Source of the DNA: Sphingomonadales bacterium
GTDB lineage: Bacteria; Pseudomonadota; Alphaproteobacteria; Sphingomonadales; Sphingomonadaceae
Assembly: GCA_025351405.1 (NCBI GenBank)
Contig: JANXVZ010000021.1
Coordinates: 124,001-188,000 of the forward strand
Direction of reading: 5' to 3'
DNA length: 64,000 bases
Shown here: positions 27,293 through 37,681 of the stretch, one piece after another
How positions within the stretch are numbered: the stretch's first letter is position 1
Layout of the letters: each line of letters begins with the position of its first letter
Program-made: the position numbers and the translations under genes
Notes under the pieces: model-generated
The model's input: only the letters and a program-made list of their open reading frames with translations
Database searches by the model: none
What the model was told of the DNA's origin: nothing

Positions 27293-27397
27293 GGCGGGAA
27301 GGGGGCTGCTAGAGCGCGGCGGGCGTTGCGTCAAGCGCTGGCAGGTGGTTTTGGCGCGATGTGCCGGATTGCCTCACATCTGTTCGCAAATCCGCCC

Positions 27398-29164
27398 TCA
27401 CATCCAGGCGATATCGTCGATTTCGATTTCGGCGGTCGGTTCGCCGCGCCAGTCGTCGCGCTTGATGCGGCCGGCCACATAGAATGACCGGCCGCGGGCG
27501 CCCTGCAGCGCGGCGCCGAGGTCGGTTTCGGCATGGCGAAAGGCGATGGCCTTGCAACGCGCGCCATCGGCGCCGAGCAGCGCCAGCTTGACGTGATGTT
27601 CGCCGACGATCCTGCAATCGACAGCCTGCCAGGGGCCGGAGGCCACGCGCGGCGCCGACCAGCCCTGACCATAGGGGCCGGCAACCTCCAGCGTTTCGAC
27701 CAGCGCCAGCGACACGGCGCGCGGCGCCACGGCCGCATCGCACGACAGCGCCCGGCCGATGGCCGCACCATCGACGGCGCCCGAGAGGCGTTCGTTGAGA
27801 AAGGCCGCCAGTTCGTCGATGCGATTGCTGGCGACTGTCAGTCCGGCCGCCATGGCATGGCCGCCGCCGGCGATGAGCAGCCCGGCATCGCTGGCGGCGA
27901 GCACGGCGGCACCCAGGTCGACACCGGGGACCGATCGCCCCGAGCCCTTGCCGGTGCCGTCCTCCTGCAGGGCGATGATGATGGCGGGACGGTGGAGTTT
28001 TTCCTTCACCCGCGCCGCGACGATGCCGATGACGCCGGGGTGCCAGCCTTCGCCGGCAATCACCGCCACCGCCATGTTGGCGGCGGGCCCGCTCAGCGCC
28101 ACCGCGGCCTGGGTGACCTCGGCCTCGATGCTGCGGCGCTCGACGTTGAGGCGATCGAGTTCGAGCGCGATGGTCTGGGCCTCGCCGGGGTCATCGGTGG
28201 TGAGCAGCCGCACGCCAAGGTCGGACTTGCCGACGCGGCCCCCGGCATTGACGCGCGGCCCCAGCGCAAAGCCGAGGTCGCGTGCCGTGGGTGGCTTGCT
28301 CAGGCCGGCGATATCGACCAGCGCGGTGAGGCCGATGTTGCGACGTGTCCGCATGACCTTGAGGCCCTGGGTGACGAAAGCCCTGTTGAGCCCGGTCAGC
28401 GGCGCGACATCGGCAACGGTGCCCAGCGCGACGAGATCGAGGAGATCGGTCAGCTTTGGTTCGGGCCGGCTGGCAAAGGCGCCGCGCTGGCGCAGCAGGC
28501 GGTTGAGCGCGACGGCGAGCAGGAAGGCCATGCCGACCGCCGCCAGATGGCCGTGGGCGGCGGCTTCGGCCTCCTCGTCGAGCCGGTTCGGATTGACCAG
28601 CGCCAACGCGTCGGGAAGCGCCGTCGCCGCCTTGTGGTGGTCGACGACGATGACATCGAGCCCCGCCACCTTCGCCGCCGCCAGCGCCGCAAAGCCCTGG
28701 GTGCCGCAATCGACGGTGACGACGAGGTCGGCACCGGCGGCCTTCAACGCCACCAGCGCGTCGGCGGACGGGCCATAGCCTTCGAGCAGCCGGTCCGGGA
28801 TGTAGTGGCTGACGGTGGCACCAATCAGCCGCAGGTAGCGGATGAGCAGCGCCGCAGATGTGGCGCCATCGACGTCATAATCACCGAATATGACGATGCG
28901 TTCGCCCGCCGCGGTCGCATCGGCGATGCGGGCTGCGGCACGCTCCATGTCGTGGAAGATCGACGGGTCGGGCAGCCAGTCCCGCAAGGTCGGCGTCTTC
29001 AGCCGGTCGAAATCGGCGGGCGACGCGCCGCGGGCGCGGAACAGGTGGTGGAGCAGTTCATCGGCGCCGCGACCGTCGAGATCCCCCCCCGGCGCGACGC
29101 CGCCGCGCCATTGCCAGGGCTGGCCAAGGACGGACGCCGCGACGCCGAATACGGGTTTGATCAC
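27398..29164 (-). CDS. recJ: Single-stranded-DNA-specific exonuclease RecJ
   Basis: RecJ is a 5'-to-3' single-strand exonuclease used in recombination and mismatch repair. The 588-residue protein has the DHH-family motifs FGDYDVDGATSAALL (about 93-107) and VVDHHKAATALPD, with VTVDCGTQGFAAL between them. DHHA1-like GGGHAMAAGLTVAS follows, then an OB-like C-terminus. The start is a GTG at 29164-29162, which overlaps the glpX stop as GTGA. It ends the aminotransferase-hom-glpX-recJ chain. Confidence 0.94.
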   Translation of the reverse strand: MIKPVFGVAASVLGQPWQWRGGVAPGGDLDGRGADELLHHLFRARGASPADFDRLKTPTLRDWLPDPSIFHDMERAAARIADATAAGERIVIFGDYDVDGATSAALLIRYLRLIGATVSHYIPDRLLEGYGPSADALVALKAAGADLVVTVDCGTQGFAALAAAKVAGLDVIVVDHHKAATALPDALALVNPNRLDEEAEAAAHGHLAAVGMAFLLAVALNRLLRQRGAFASRPEPKLTDLLDLVALGTVADVAPLTGLNRAFVTQGLKVMRTRRNIGLTALVDIAGLSKPPTARDLGFALGPRVNAGGRVGKSDLGVRLLTTDDPGEAQTIALELDRLNVERRSIEAEVTQAAVALSGPAANMAVAVIAGEGWHPGVIGIVAARVKEKLHRPAIIIALQEDGTGKGSGRSVPGVDLGAAVLAASDAGLLIAGGGHAMAAGLTVASNRIDELAAFLNERLSGAVDGAAIGRALSCDAAVAPRAVSLALVETLEVAGPYGQGWSAPRVASGPWQAVDCRIVGEHHVKLALLGADGARCKAIAFRHAETDLGAALQGARGRSFYVAGRIKRDDWRGEPTAEIEIDDIAWM

Positions 29165-30156
29165 GCGTGCCGGTTGGCGCGATGCTCGCCACTCACCCAG
29201 CGGGTGGTGCCCGACGAGGCGCGCATGACCACGCTTTCGGTGGTGATGATGCCGTCGCGGCGGCGCTTGACGCCCGCCAGCAGCGAACCATCGGTAACGC
29301 CGGTCGCGGCAAAGATCACATCGCCCTTGGCAAGGTCTTCAAGGGCGTAGATGCGGTCGAGATCGGTGATGCCCCAGCGTTTGGCACGGGCGCGCTCGTC
29401 GTCGTTGCGGAATACCAGCCGGCCCTGCATCTGGCCGCCGACGCAGCGCAATGCGGCCGCCGCCAGCACGCCTTCGGGTGCGCCGCCGGAGCCGATGTAC
29501 AGGTCGATGCCGGTATCGGGGTCGGCGGTGGCGATGACGCCAGCAACGTCGCCATCGGGGATCAGCATGATGCCGCAGCCGAGGGCGCGAAGTTCGGCGA
29601 TCAGCGTTTCATGGCGCGGTCGATCGAGCACGCAGACCATCAGTTCGCCGGGCGGCACACCCTTGGCGGCGGCAACGGCGCGGACGTTTTCGCTGGTGGA
29701 TTTGCGCAGGTCGATGGTGCCGGGGGCATAGCCGGGGCCGACGGCGATTTTCTGCATGTAGACGTCGGGCGCGTTGAGCAGCCCGCCTTCCTCGGCGATG
29801 GCGAGGACCGCCAGCGCGTTCGGCCCGGCCTTGGCGGTGATGGTCGTGCCCTCCAGCGGATCGAGCGCAATGTCGATCCTGGGGCCGGTGCCGACGCCGT
29901 TTTCCTTGTGGCCGCGGCCAACCTTTTCGCCGATGAACAACATCGGGGCTTCGTCGCGCTCACCCTCGCCGATGACCACGGTGCCGTCGAAATCGAGCTG
30001 GTTGAGGGCGTCGCGCATCGCTTCGACGGCGGCGGCATCGGCGGCTTTTTCGTCGCCGCGGCCAATCAGCTTCGATGCGGCGATGGCGGCGTTTTCAGTG
30101 ACGCGCACCATCTCCAGCACAAGGACGCGGTCGAGGTTCGATGCGGTGATTGTCAT
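29161..30156 (-). CDS. glpX: Class II fructose-1,6-bisphosphatase
   Basis: This enzyme hydrolyses fructose-1,6-bisphosphate to fructose-6-phosphate in gluconeogenesis. The 331-residue protein has VVIGEGERDEAPMLFIGE and DIALDPLEGTTITAKAGPNA, the metal and phosphate sites of the GlpX family, and IYIGSGGAPEGV-type sequence later. The ATG at 30156-30154 has GGAG 5 bp upstream and gives the canonical MTITASNLDRVLVLEMVR start. It follows hom by 90 bp and overlaps recJ by 4 bp. Confidence 0.94.
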   Translation of the reverse strand: MTITASNLDRVLVLEMVRVTENAAIAASKLIGRGDEKAADAAAVEAMRDALNQLDFDGTVVIGEGERDEAPMLFIGEKVGRGHKENGVGTGPRIDIALDPLEGTTITAKAGPNALAVLAIAEEGGLLNAPDVYMQKIAVGPGYAPGTIDLRKSTSENVRAVAAAKGVPPGELMVCVLDRPRHETLIAELRALGCGIMLIPDGDVAGVIATADPDTGIDLYIGSGGAPEGVLAAAALRCVGGQMQGRLVFRNDDERARAKRWGITDLDRIYALEDLAKGDVIFAATGVTDGSLLAGVKRRRDGIITTESVVMRASSGTTRWVSGEHRANRHA

Positions 30157-30246
30157 GCTGGCTCCGTGCGGCAATTGGCGCGGGGTGTAGGGCGTTTGGG
30201 CTGGCAGCGGAACCCCCCTCGCGCCGCAACCCGGGCAGGGGCAGTG

Positions 30247-31538
30247 TCACAAATCCAGTATGTGCATCATCACCGGCGCGCCCGTCACCGCATCCGACGC
30301 CGCCATCTGTGCCAGCGCCGCCAGCACCCTGGCCTCGCCGGCGCCATGGGTGACCATCACCACAAGGGCGTCGCCATTGGCGGCATGGCCGCGCTGGATA
30401 AGGCTTTCGATCGAAACGCCATGGTCGCGCAGCGCCGCCGTCAGCTCGGCGAGCACGCCCGGCCGGTCGGCAACCGTCAAGCGCAGATAGTAGCGGCCGT
30501 GGCGGCTGGCGGTATCGGCAGGAGGCAAGGCTGCAAGGTCGGCGACCGGCATCCCGAAGACATGGCTGTTGTTGCCGCGGGCGATATCGACAAGGTCCGC
30601 CACCACGGCACTGGCGGTCGGCCCGTCGCCGGCGCCGCGGCCCTGGAACAGCAGGCGCCCGACGAAATCCCCCTCGGCGACGACGGCGTTGAGCGCGCCG
30701 CCGGCTGCGGCTAGCGGGTGATCGAGCGGCACCAGCGCCGGGTGGACGCGCTGGAACAGGTGGCCGGCGGCCGTTTCCGCCAGCCCGACCAGCTTGATGC
30801 GAAAGCCCAGCGTCGCGGCATGGTCGATATCGGCGAGTTCGACGGCGCGGATGCCCTCGGTCGCGACAGCGCCGAAATCGATGCGCGCGCCAAAGGCCAG
30901 TGCAGCGAGGATCGACAGCTTGTGCGCGGTATCGATGCCATCGATGTCAAAGCTCGGGTCGGTCTCGGCATAGCCTGCCGCCTGCGCTTCGGCGAGGACG
31001 ACATCGAAATCGAGGCGTTCATTCTCCATGCGCGTCAGGATATAGTTGCAGGTGCCGTTGAGCAGGCCATAGACCCGCCCGATGCGGTTGGCCGTCATGC
31101 CTTCGGACAGGCCCTTGATGACGGGGATGCCGCCCGCCACCGCCGCTTCGTAGCGCAGCGCCAGGCCGCGGGCCTCGGCAACGCCTGCGAGTTCAAGGCC
31201 GTGGTGCGCCAGCATCGCCTTGTTGGCGGTCACGAACGCCTTGCCGGCGGCCAGCGTGCGGCGGGCAAGGGTCAGCGCCGGGCCATCGCTGCCGCCGATC
31301 AGCTCCACCACCACATCGACATCGTCGCGCGCCGCCAGTTCGGTGGCATCGTCCATCCAGGCCGTGGCGGACAGGTCGATGCCGCGGTCACGGTTGCGAT
31401 CGCGCGCCGAAACGGCCGTGACGACGATCGCCCGGCCGGCGCGCCGGGCAATCAGGTCGGCATTGTCGGCCAGCAACCGGACGACCCCGCCGCCGACAGT
31501 GCCAAGGCCGGCGAGGCCGATGCGCAAGGGTTCCATCA

Positions 31539-31539
<1 letters not shown>
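30247..31539 (-). CDS. hom: Homoserine dehydrogenase
   Basis: This enzyme reduces aspartate semialdehyde to homoserine for methionine and threonine synthesis. The 430-residue protein has the N-terminal nucleotide fold GLAGLGTVGGGVV, the catalytic block GLLNGTCNYILTRME with AGYAETDPSFDIDG, and a C-terminal ACT domain (about 350-430, YYLRLTVADRPGVLAELT), which normally senses an end-product amino acid. Its start overlaps the aminotransferase stop (TGATG), so it is translated with it. Confidence 0.95.
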
Positions 31540-32747
<1,208 letters not shown>

Positions 32748-32776
32748 CGGGATCACTCGGGGTTCGGGGTCTGGAG

Positions 32777-32816
32777 CAAAAACAAAGCGGGCGGGGGCGT
32801 TACCGCCTCCGCCCGC
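32777..32816 (-). terminator. Rho-independent terminator after the His/Met-rich gene
   Basis: On the minus strand, GCGGGCGGAGGCG pairs with CGCCCCCGCCCGC (plus-strand arms 32787-32799 and 32804-32816) around a 4-nt loop, followed by TTTGTTTTTGC. It lies 29 bp past the stop of the gene ending at 32845 and ahead of the aminotransferase operon on the same strand. Confidence 0.85.
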
Positions 32817-32844
32817 ATGTCAGTGCAGATGGTGGACGGTGCGC

Positions 32845-33288
32845 TTATTTCGGCGCCGCTGCCGGGGTTGCGGTGGTTTCGGTGGTCGTCGTCGTCGTCA
32901 TCATCTTCTTCATGCCGTGATGCATGTGGCGGTGATGCTTGTGGCCATGGTGCATCATCGGCGCCGCCATCTTGTCGTCCCCGGCAGCGGCCGTCGTCGC
33001 GGCGGCGGGGGCGCCGTTGGGCACCCATGCACCACCATGCGCGGCGTCACGCTTGTCGGCCTGTTCGCCGCTCATCGCGCGCTTTTCGCTGGCAGCGCTC
33101 TGCTCGCACGAATCCTTGATCTTGGCGGAGCATTTGGGCAGCGCAGCGGGGGCAGCGGCGGCGGGGGCAGCGGCGGCCATCGCCGGTTCCGGTGCGGCAG
33201 GCGCTGCAGGTGCGGCAGGAGCTGCAGTTTGGGCCATGGCGCTGCCGGCAAGCAATCCGGCAGCAATAACGATCGCGGATTTCAACAT
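32845..33288 (-). CDS. Exported His/Met-rich, Ala/Pro-rich protein
   Basis: This 147-residue protein has a signal peptide (MLKSAIVIAAGLLAGSAMAQ) and a low-complexity Ala/Pro stretch. A short Cys-containing region follows (KCSAKIKDSCEQ), then a C-terminal cluster with MMHHGHKHHRHMHHGMKKMM and a poly-Thr tail. The His/Met clustering suggests binding of a metal such as copper, nickel or zinc in the periplasm, but this is inferred from composition only. The gene has its own terminator. I know no named family for the full protein. Confidence 0.72.
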   Translation of the reverse strand: MLKSAIVIAAGLLAGSAMAQTAAPAAPAAPAAPEPAMAAAAPAAAAPAALPKCSAKIKDSCEQSAASEKRAMSGEQADKRDAAHGGAWVPNGAPAAATTAAAGDDKMAAPMMHHGHKHHRHMHHGMKKMMTTTTTTETTATPAAAPK

Positions 33289-33460
33289 CGTGCTCTCCCC
33301 TTCGAACGCCGGCAGCTCATGGCCGCGGTGATCTGCAGCTTAGCCAGCTTGCCGCAATATCGAAAGGGTGTGTTTTGCGCGCGTGCGGAAACGCTTGGCG
33401 CGGCGCATCGACCGGTCCACATTGCCCGCAGCGGCAGCAAACGCCCGCCGGGGATTGATC

Positions 33461-35233
33461 GTGACGGAACCGACGACCGAGATGGCGCCAATCGAACAGT
33501 TCCAGCACTGGACCGACCTGATGGGGCGTGGCCAGCAGATGATGATGGAATTCTGGTCCCGCGAACAGGTGCCCGCCCCGATGCCGACGCCCGATGCGAT
33601 GGGAATGATGGCCACCTGGCAAAAGATGACGGCGGCGGCGCTGGCCGATCCGCAGAAGCTGCTCGACATGCAGACGCGCTTCATGACCGATTCGCTGGCC
33701 CTGTGGCAGTCGTTTCTGACGCCCGGCGCCGCCGCTTCGACGGCCGTGGCGGCCAAGGACAAGCGCTTCGCCTCCGAAGCCTGGCGCGAGGCGCCGGCGT
33801 TCGACTTCCTGCGCCAGTCGTACCTGCTGACATCAAGCTATATCCTGGAGGCGACCGCGGATCTCGAAGGGCTGGACGAACGCGAGAAGGCCAAGACGCA
33901 ATTTTACGTCAAGCAGTTCGTCGATGCGATGTCGCCGTCGAATTTCGCCTTGACCAACCCCGATGTGCTGAAAACCACCAGCGAGACAGGCGGCGCCAAC
34001 CTGTTGAAAGGCCTGGAGCATCTTCTCGACGACCTCAAGGCCGGTCGCCTCAAGATGACCGATGAGGACGCCTTTGAAGTCGGCCGCAATGTCGCCGTCA
34101 CGCCCGGCAAGGTGGTGTTCGAAAACCGGCTGTTCCAGCTTATCCAATATGCGCCGACGACGCCCAAGGTCCATGCGACGCCGTTGCTGATCTTTCCGCC
34201 GTGGATCAACAAATTCTACATCCTCGACCTCACGGCGGAAAAAAGCTTCATCCGCTGGTCGGTCGAGCAGGGCCTGACGGTGTTCGTCACCTCGTGGAAG
34301 AATGCCGATGCCACCACCGCCGACGTGACCATCGACAATTATGTCGGCGAGGGGATGCTCACCGCGCTCGATACCGTGCAGGCGATCTGCGGGACGCCGT
34401 CGTCGCATGTCATCGGCTATTGCGTCGCCGGTACCACGCTGGCGGCGGCGCTGGCGGTGCTGGAGGCGCGCGGCGAGGCGGCGCGGGTAGAAAGCGCGAC
34501 ATTCTTTACCGCGCAAGTCGACATGAGCCAGTGCGGCGAGCTTGCGGTGTTCATCGACGATGCCAGCATCGAAGCCATCACCAAGATGACCGCCGAAAAG
34601 CCCTGGCTCGATGGCCGCTATATGGCGACGACCTTCAACATGCTGCGATCGAACGATCTCATCTGGAATTATGTCGTCAACAACTATCTGCTGGGGAAGG
34701 ATTATTTCCCCTTCGACCTGCTGTACTGGAACAGCGACGCGACCAATGTGCCGGCCAAATGGCACCGCGAATATCTGGAAGATATCTACCGCGACAACAA
34801 GCTGGTGAAGCCGGGTGCGATGACCGTGCTCGGCGTGCCGATCGACCTGCGCACGGTCAAGACACCGTCATACATCCAGGGCGGCAAGGAAGACCATATC
34901 GCGCCGGCACGTTCTGCCTACAAGCTGACCACCAACTTTACCGGCGAGAAGCGGTTCGTGCTGGCCGGGTCGGGCCATATCGCCGGCGTCGTCAACCCGC
35001 CGTCGCAGCACAAATACCAGTATTGGACGAGCGACGCGCTGCCCGCGAGCTTTGACGACTTCGTCGCGACGGCGGTGGAAACCAAGGGCAGCTGGTGGCC
35101 CGACTGGATCGCCTGGCTGGCGCCGCGATCGGGGCCGATGGTCAAGGCGCGGGTGCCGGGTTCGGGCAACTCGGTGGGCAATTTCAGGGCCATCGAGGAC
35201 GCGCCGGGGCGCTATGTAAAGGAACGCATCTAG
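33461..35233 (+). CDS. phaC: Class I polyhydroxyalkanoate synthase
   Basis: PHA synthase polymerises 3-hydroxyacyl-CoA into storage polyester on granules. From the GTG at 33461 the protein has 590 residues, normal for class I. The lipase-box-like motif GYCVAGTTLA holds the nucleophilic cysteine near residue 321. Other family blocks are PPWINKFYILDL, WKNADATTADVTIDNYV, FPFDLLYWNSDATNVPA, YIQGGKEDHIAP with the catalytic Asp, and GSGHIAGVVNPP with the catalytic His. An ATG at 33482 is a possible alternative start. It stands alone; no phaA, phaB or phasin gene adjoins it. Confidence 0.93.
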   Translation: MTEPTTEMAPIEQFQHWTDLMGRGQQMMMEFWSREQVPAPMPTPDAMGMMATWQKMTAAALADPQKLLDMQTRFMTDSLALWQSFLTPGAAASTAVAAKDKRFASEAWREAPAFDFLRQSYLLTSSYILEATADLEGLDEREKAKTQFYVKQFVDAMSPSNFALTNPDVLKTTSETGGANLLKGLEHLLDDLKAGRLKMTDEDAFEVGRNVAVTPGKVVFENRLFQLIQYAPTTPKVHATPLLIFPPWINKFYILDLTAEKSFIRWSVEQGLTVFVTSWKNADATTADVTIDNYVGEGMLTALDTVQAICGTPSSHVIGYCVAGTTLAAALAVLEARGEAARVESATFFTAQVDMSQCGELAVFIDDASIEAITKMTAEKPWLDGRYMATTFNMLRSNDLIWNYVVNNYLLGKDYFPFDLLYWNSDATNVPAKWHREYLEDIYRDNKLVKPGAMTVLGVPIDLRTVKTPSYIQGGKEDHIAPARSAYKLTTNFTGEKRFVLAGSGHIAGVVNPPSQHKYQYWTSDALPASFDDFVATAVETKGSWWPDWIAWLAPRSGPMVKARVPGSGNSVGNFRAIEDAPGRYVKERI

Positions 35234-35250
35234 CATCGGGGGGATCTGCG

Positions 35251-35802
35251 ATGACCGCTTTCAGGGAGGCCATGCGCCGCGTCATCACCGGCGACAACGC
35301 CGGCGGTCAGTCCGTGGTCATCCTCGACGGCGGTCCGTCGGCGATGAGCGGGGACGCCGATCTTGGCGGGTTGTTCGAAATCTGGGAGGATTCGACCTCG
35401 GCGGCGCTCGACCCGCGCGATCACGCCGATCTCGGCACCACCCGCGCCGTCCTTGGCCCGCGTCCCGGCAACGTCCAGGTGCGCTGGTTCGTGGTGTCGC
35501 CGCTGCCGGACGATGTGCCGAAGCCGCAACTCGATGCGATGGTGCGCAGCGTATTTGCCGGTTTTGAAGGCGATCGCCACATCATCGACCAGAGCCGGCA
35601 CCCGGCGATGCATGAAACCCATTCGATCGACGTCATCTGCCTGCTGCAGGGCGATGTCTCGCTCGTTCTCGAAGCCGGCGAAACCCGTATCAAGCCGGGG
35701 CAGGTGGTCATCCAGCGCGGCACCAACCACGCCTGGGTCGCCCATGGCGGGCCGGCGCTGCTGCTTGCGGTGCTGATCGATAGGCCGATGGCGGGGACCT
35801 GA
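35251..35802 (+). CDS. Cupin domain protein
   Basis: This 183-residue protein ends in a single cupin fold: AMHETHSIDVICLLQGDVSLVL with the metal-ligand region, then ETRIKPGQVVIQRGTNHAWV. The N-terminal half (LFEIWEDSTSAALDPRDHADL) is not diagnostic. Small cupins of this shape can be dioxygenases, isomerases or sensory proteins, and the reaction cannot be read here. The ATG at 35251 follows a G-rich ribosome-binding site. It begins 17 bp after phaC and may be co-transcribed with it. Confidence 0.75.
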   Translation: MTAFREAMRRVITGDNAGGQSVVILDGGPSAMSGDADLGGLFEIWEDSTSAALDPRDHADLGTTRAVLGPRPGNVQVRWFVVSPLPDDVPKPQLDAMVRSVFAGFEGDRHIIDQSRHPAMHETHSIDVICLLQGDVSLVLEAGETRIKPGQVVIQRGTNHAWVAHGGPALLLAVLIDRPMAGT

Positions 35803-35823
35803 AGGTCTGCCCGGCCGCAAGCT

Positions 35824-36231
35824 TCAGCCCCTGGCGGCCTTTGCCGCGCACGCCGCGATAATCGGCGCCGGGTCGAAATAGAAGGGCCGGATCTCGCAGA
35901 TCCTGTCATCGCGGAAGCGGAACATCTCGGCGACTTCGGCGCGCGCCAGCGACGGGTCGGTGAAGGTGAAATCGACCATGGTCACGGCGCGGTCGCCGCC
36001 GACCGTGGTGACATGGATTTCAAGCCCGGCGACGTCCATCATGCCCATGACGCGGGTGTAGAGCTGGCGCAGCGCCGTCTTGCCGCGATAAACGCCGACC
36101 ATCGGCAGCGTGTCGGCCTCGGTGATGAAGAAATCGTCGGTCAGGAACGCCTCGGCGGCGTCGAAATCGCCACTGCCCGTTGCGGCATACAGGGCTTTGA
36201 TGATCGCCAGTTTCTCGGCGTCGCTCGACAT
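35824..36231 (-). CDS. SnoaL-like (NTF2 fold) protein
   Basis: This 135-residue protein has the alpha+beta cone layout of the SnoaL/NTF2 family: a helical start (LAIIKALYAATGSGDFDAAE), FLTDDFFITEADTLPMVGVYRGKTALRQLY, and a strand-rich end with MFRFRDDRICEIRPFYFD. Members include polyketide cyclases, steroid isomerase-like enzymes and many proteins of unknown role. The ATG at 36231-36229 is preceded by GGAGG; a longer in-frame start at 36285 is less likely. It converges with the cupin gene and opens the accessory catabolic-looking region. Confidence 0.78.
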   Translation of the reverse strand: MSSDAEKLAIIKALYAATGSGDFDAAEAFLTDDFFITEADTLPMVGVYRGKTALRQLYTRVMGMMDVAGLEIHVTTVGGDRAVTMVDFTFTDPSLARAEVAEMFRFRDDRICEIRPFYFDPAPIIAACAAKAARG

Positions 36232-36337
36232 TGTCGTTCCTCCAGCTTGCGTGTCCTGTCTTCGCCCTCGCACGCCGCAGCGCACCTAGTCTTATCGCCA
36301 GCCGGTCACGGGCACCGCTGCGGCTTAACAGTAGGCC

Positions 36338-37351
36338 ATGCTGGTCAATCGCCGTATCGTGCTCAAGCGCCGCCCTGCCGGGATGCCGGTCGTCGATGAC
36401 TTCGGCATCGACACCATTGCCGTTCCGGATCCGGCGGAGGGCGAGATCGTCGTCGCCAACCGCATCCTGTCGATCGATCCGGCGATCCGTGGCTGGCTCG
36501 ACGACCGGCCGAGCTATATGCCGCCGATCGCGATCGGCAACGTCATCCGCAGCATGACGCTGGGCGAGGTCATCGCCTCGCGCAACCCGGCGTTCCCCCT
36601 GGGCTGCTGCGTCCGCGGCGTGGCAGGTTGGGAGGCCTTTTCATCGATCGGCGACGCCGTCGGCCTCGAACGCGTCGCCGCCGACAATGCGGAGCGCCAG
36701 ATGGGCGCGCTCGGCCCCGCCGGATTGACGGCCTGGGTCGGGCTCAACATCATCGGCGCGGTCCAGCCCGGCGAGACGGTGCTGGTCAGTGCGGCCGCGG
36801 GGGCCGTGGGCAGCGTTGCCGGGCAGATCGCCCTGATACTCGGGGCGCGGGTCGTCGGCATCGCCGGCAGCGAGGCAAAATGCGCCGCACTGCTCGGCAT
36901 GGGCTTCGATGCCGCCATCAACCATCGCACCGAAAACCTGGCGTCGGCAATCAGGGCCGCCTGCCCGGAAGGCGTCGATGTCTATTTCGACAATGTCGGT
37001 GGCCGCGTGCTCGAAGCGGTGTTGCCGGCAATGAAGCTGAATGGCCGGGTCGCGGTCTGCGGCATGGTGGGCGACTATAACGACGCGGATAATCCCCATG
37101 GCGTCAAGACGCTGTGGCAACTGGTGGTCAACCGCATCACCATGCGTGGCTTCCTGACCTATGACCATGCCGAACACCTGGCGCGCGCGCAGGCCGATCT
37201 CGATGGCTGGGCGCGGGATGGCCGGCTGGTGCCGATCGACAATGTCCGCGATGGCCTCGACACTGCTCCGCAGGCGCTGATCGACCTGCTCGCCGGCCGG
37301 ACGATCGGCAAGACCCTTGTTCGCCTCCAGCCCCAGGAACCAGTCCCATGA
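36338..37351 (+). CDS. NADP-dependent medium-chain oxidoreductase (CurA/prostaglandin-reductase type)
   Basis: This 337-residue zinc-free medium-chain reductase typically reduces the double bond of enones using NADPH. The nucleotide motif is in AAAGAVGSVAGQIA, followed by GARVVGIAGSEAKCAAL and VDVYFDNVGGRVLEAVLP. The N-terminal MLVNRRIVLKRRPAGMP start and the C-terminal GRTIGKTLVRL end are characteristic of the CurA group. It overlaps the next gene by 4 bp (ATGA), so the two are coupled. Its substrate is unknown. Confidence 0.87.
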   Translation: MLVNRRIVLKRRPAGMPVVDDFGIDTIAVPDPAEGEIVVANRILSIDPAIRGWLDDRPSYMPPIAIGNVIRSMTLGEVIASRNPAFPLGCCVRGVAGWEAFSSIGDAVGLERVAADNAERQMGALGPAGLTAWVGLNIIGAVQPGETVLVSAAAGAVGSVAGQIALILGARVVGIAGSEAKCAALLGMGFDAAINHRTENLASAIRAACPEGVDVYFDNVGGRVLEAVLPAMKLNGRVAVCGMVGDYNDADNPHGVKTLWQLVVNRITMRGFLTYDHAEHLARAQADLDGWARDGRLVPIDNVRDGLDTAPQALIDLLAGRTIGKTLVRLQPQEPVP

Positions 37352-37653
37352 TCTTCGTTGCCGGTACCATGACCATCAACCCTGCCGTCATCGACGCCTT
37401 TGCCGTGGATGTTGCCGCCATGGTCGACAAGGTCCGCGCCGAAGCGGGTTGCCAGCATTATTCACTGCTCGTCGAGGACGCCGCGGCCGGGCTGGTCAAC
37501 GTCCATGAACAATGGGCAGACGATGCAGCACTGGTGATGCACTTGCAGCAACCGTGGATCACGGCTTTCTTCAATCGCTACAGCGGGGAGATGCGGGCCT
37601 CCAGCGTTCGCATCTGCGATATCGCCGGCGAACGCCCGCTGCCGGGAATGTGA
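37348..37653 (+). CDS. Antibiotic biosynthesis monooxygenase (ABM) family protein
   Basis: This 101-residue protein has the ferredoxin-like ABM fold: FVAGTMTINPAVIDAFAVDV, a CQHYSLLVED strand with a conserved tyrosine region, and VHEQWADDAALVMHLQQPWI. Such dimeric proteins oxidise quinols or aromatic rings without a bound cofactor, or act as companions in aromatic catabolism. It overlaps the upstream reductase by 4 bp and lies 28 bp before an SDR gene on the same strand. Confidence 0.82.
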   Translation: MIFVAGTMTINPAVIDAFAVDVAAMVDKVRAEAGCQHYSLLVEDAAAGLVNVHEQWADDAALVMHLQQPWITAFFNRYSGEMRASSVRICDIAGERPLPGM

Positions 37654-37681
37654 TGCTGCATCGGGTCGGGAGAGAGCGAAA

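Noticed and set aside
23129-27487. A very long open frame on the + strand, opposite the GH18-NodB-GT2 gene
   Set aside because: It has no domain, no ribosome-binding site and a composition typical of antisense frames in GC-rich DNA. The opposite strand has three clear enzyme domains.
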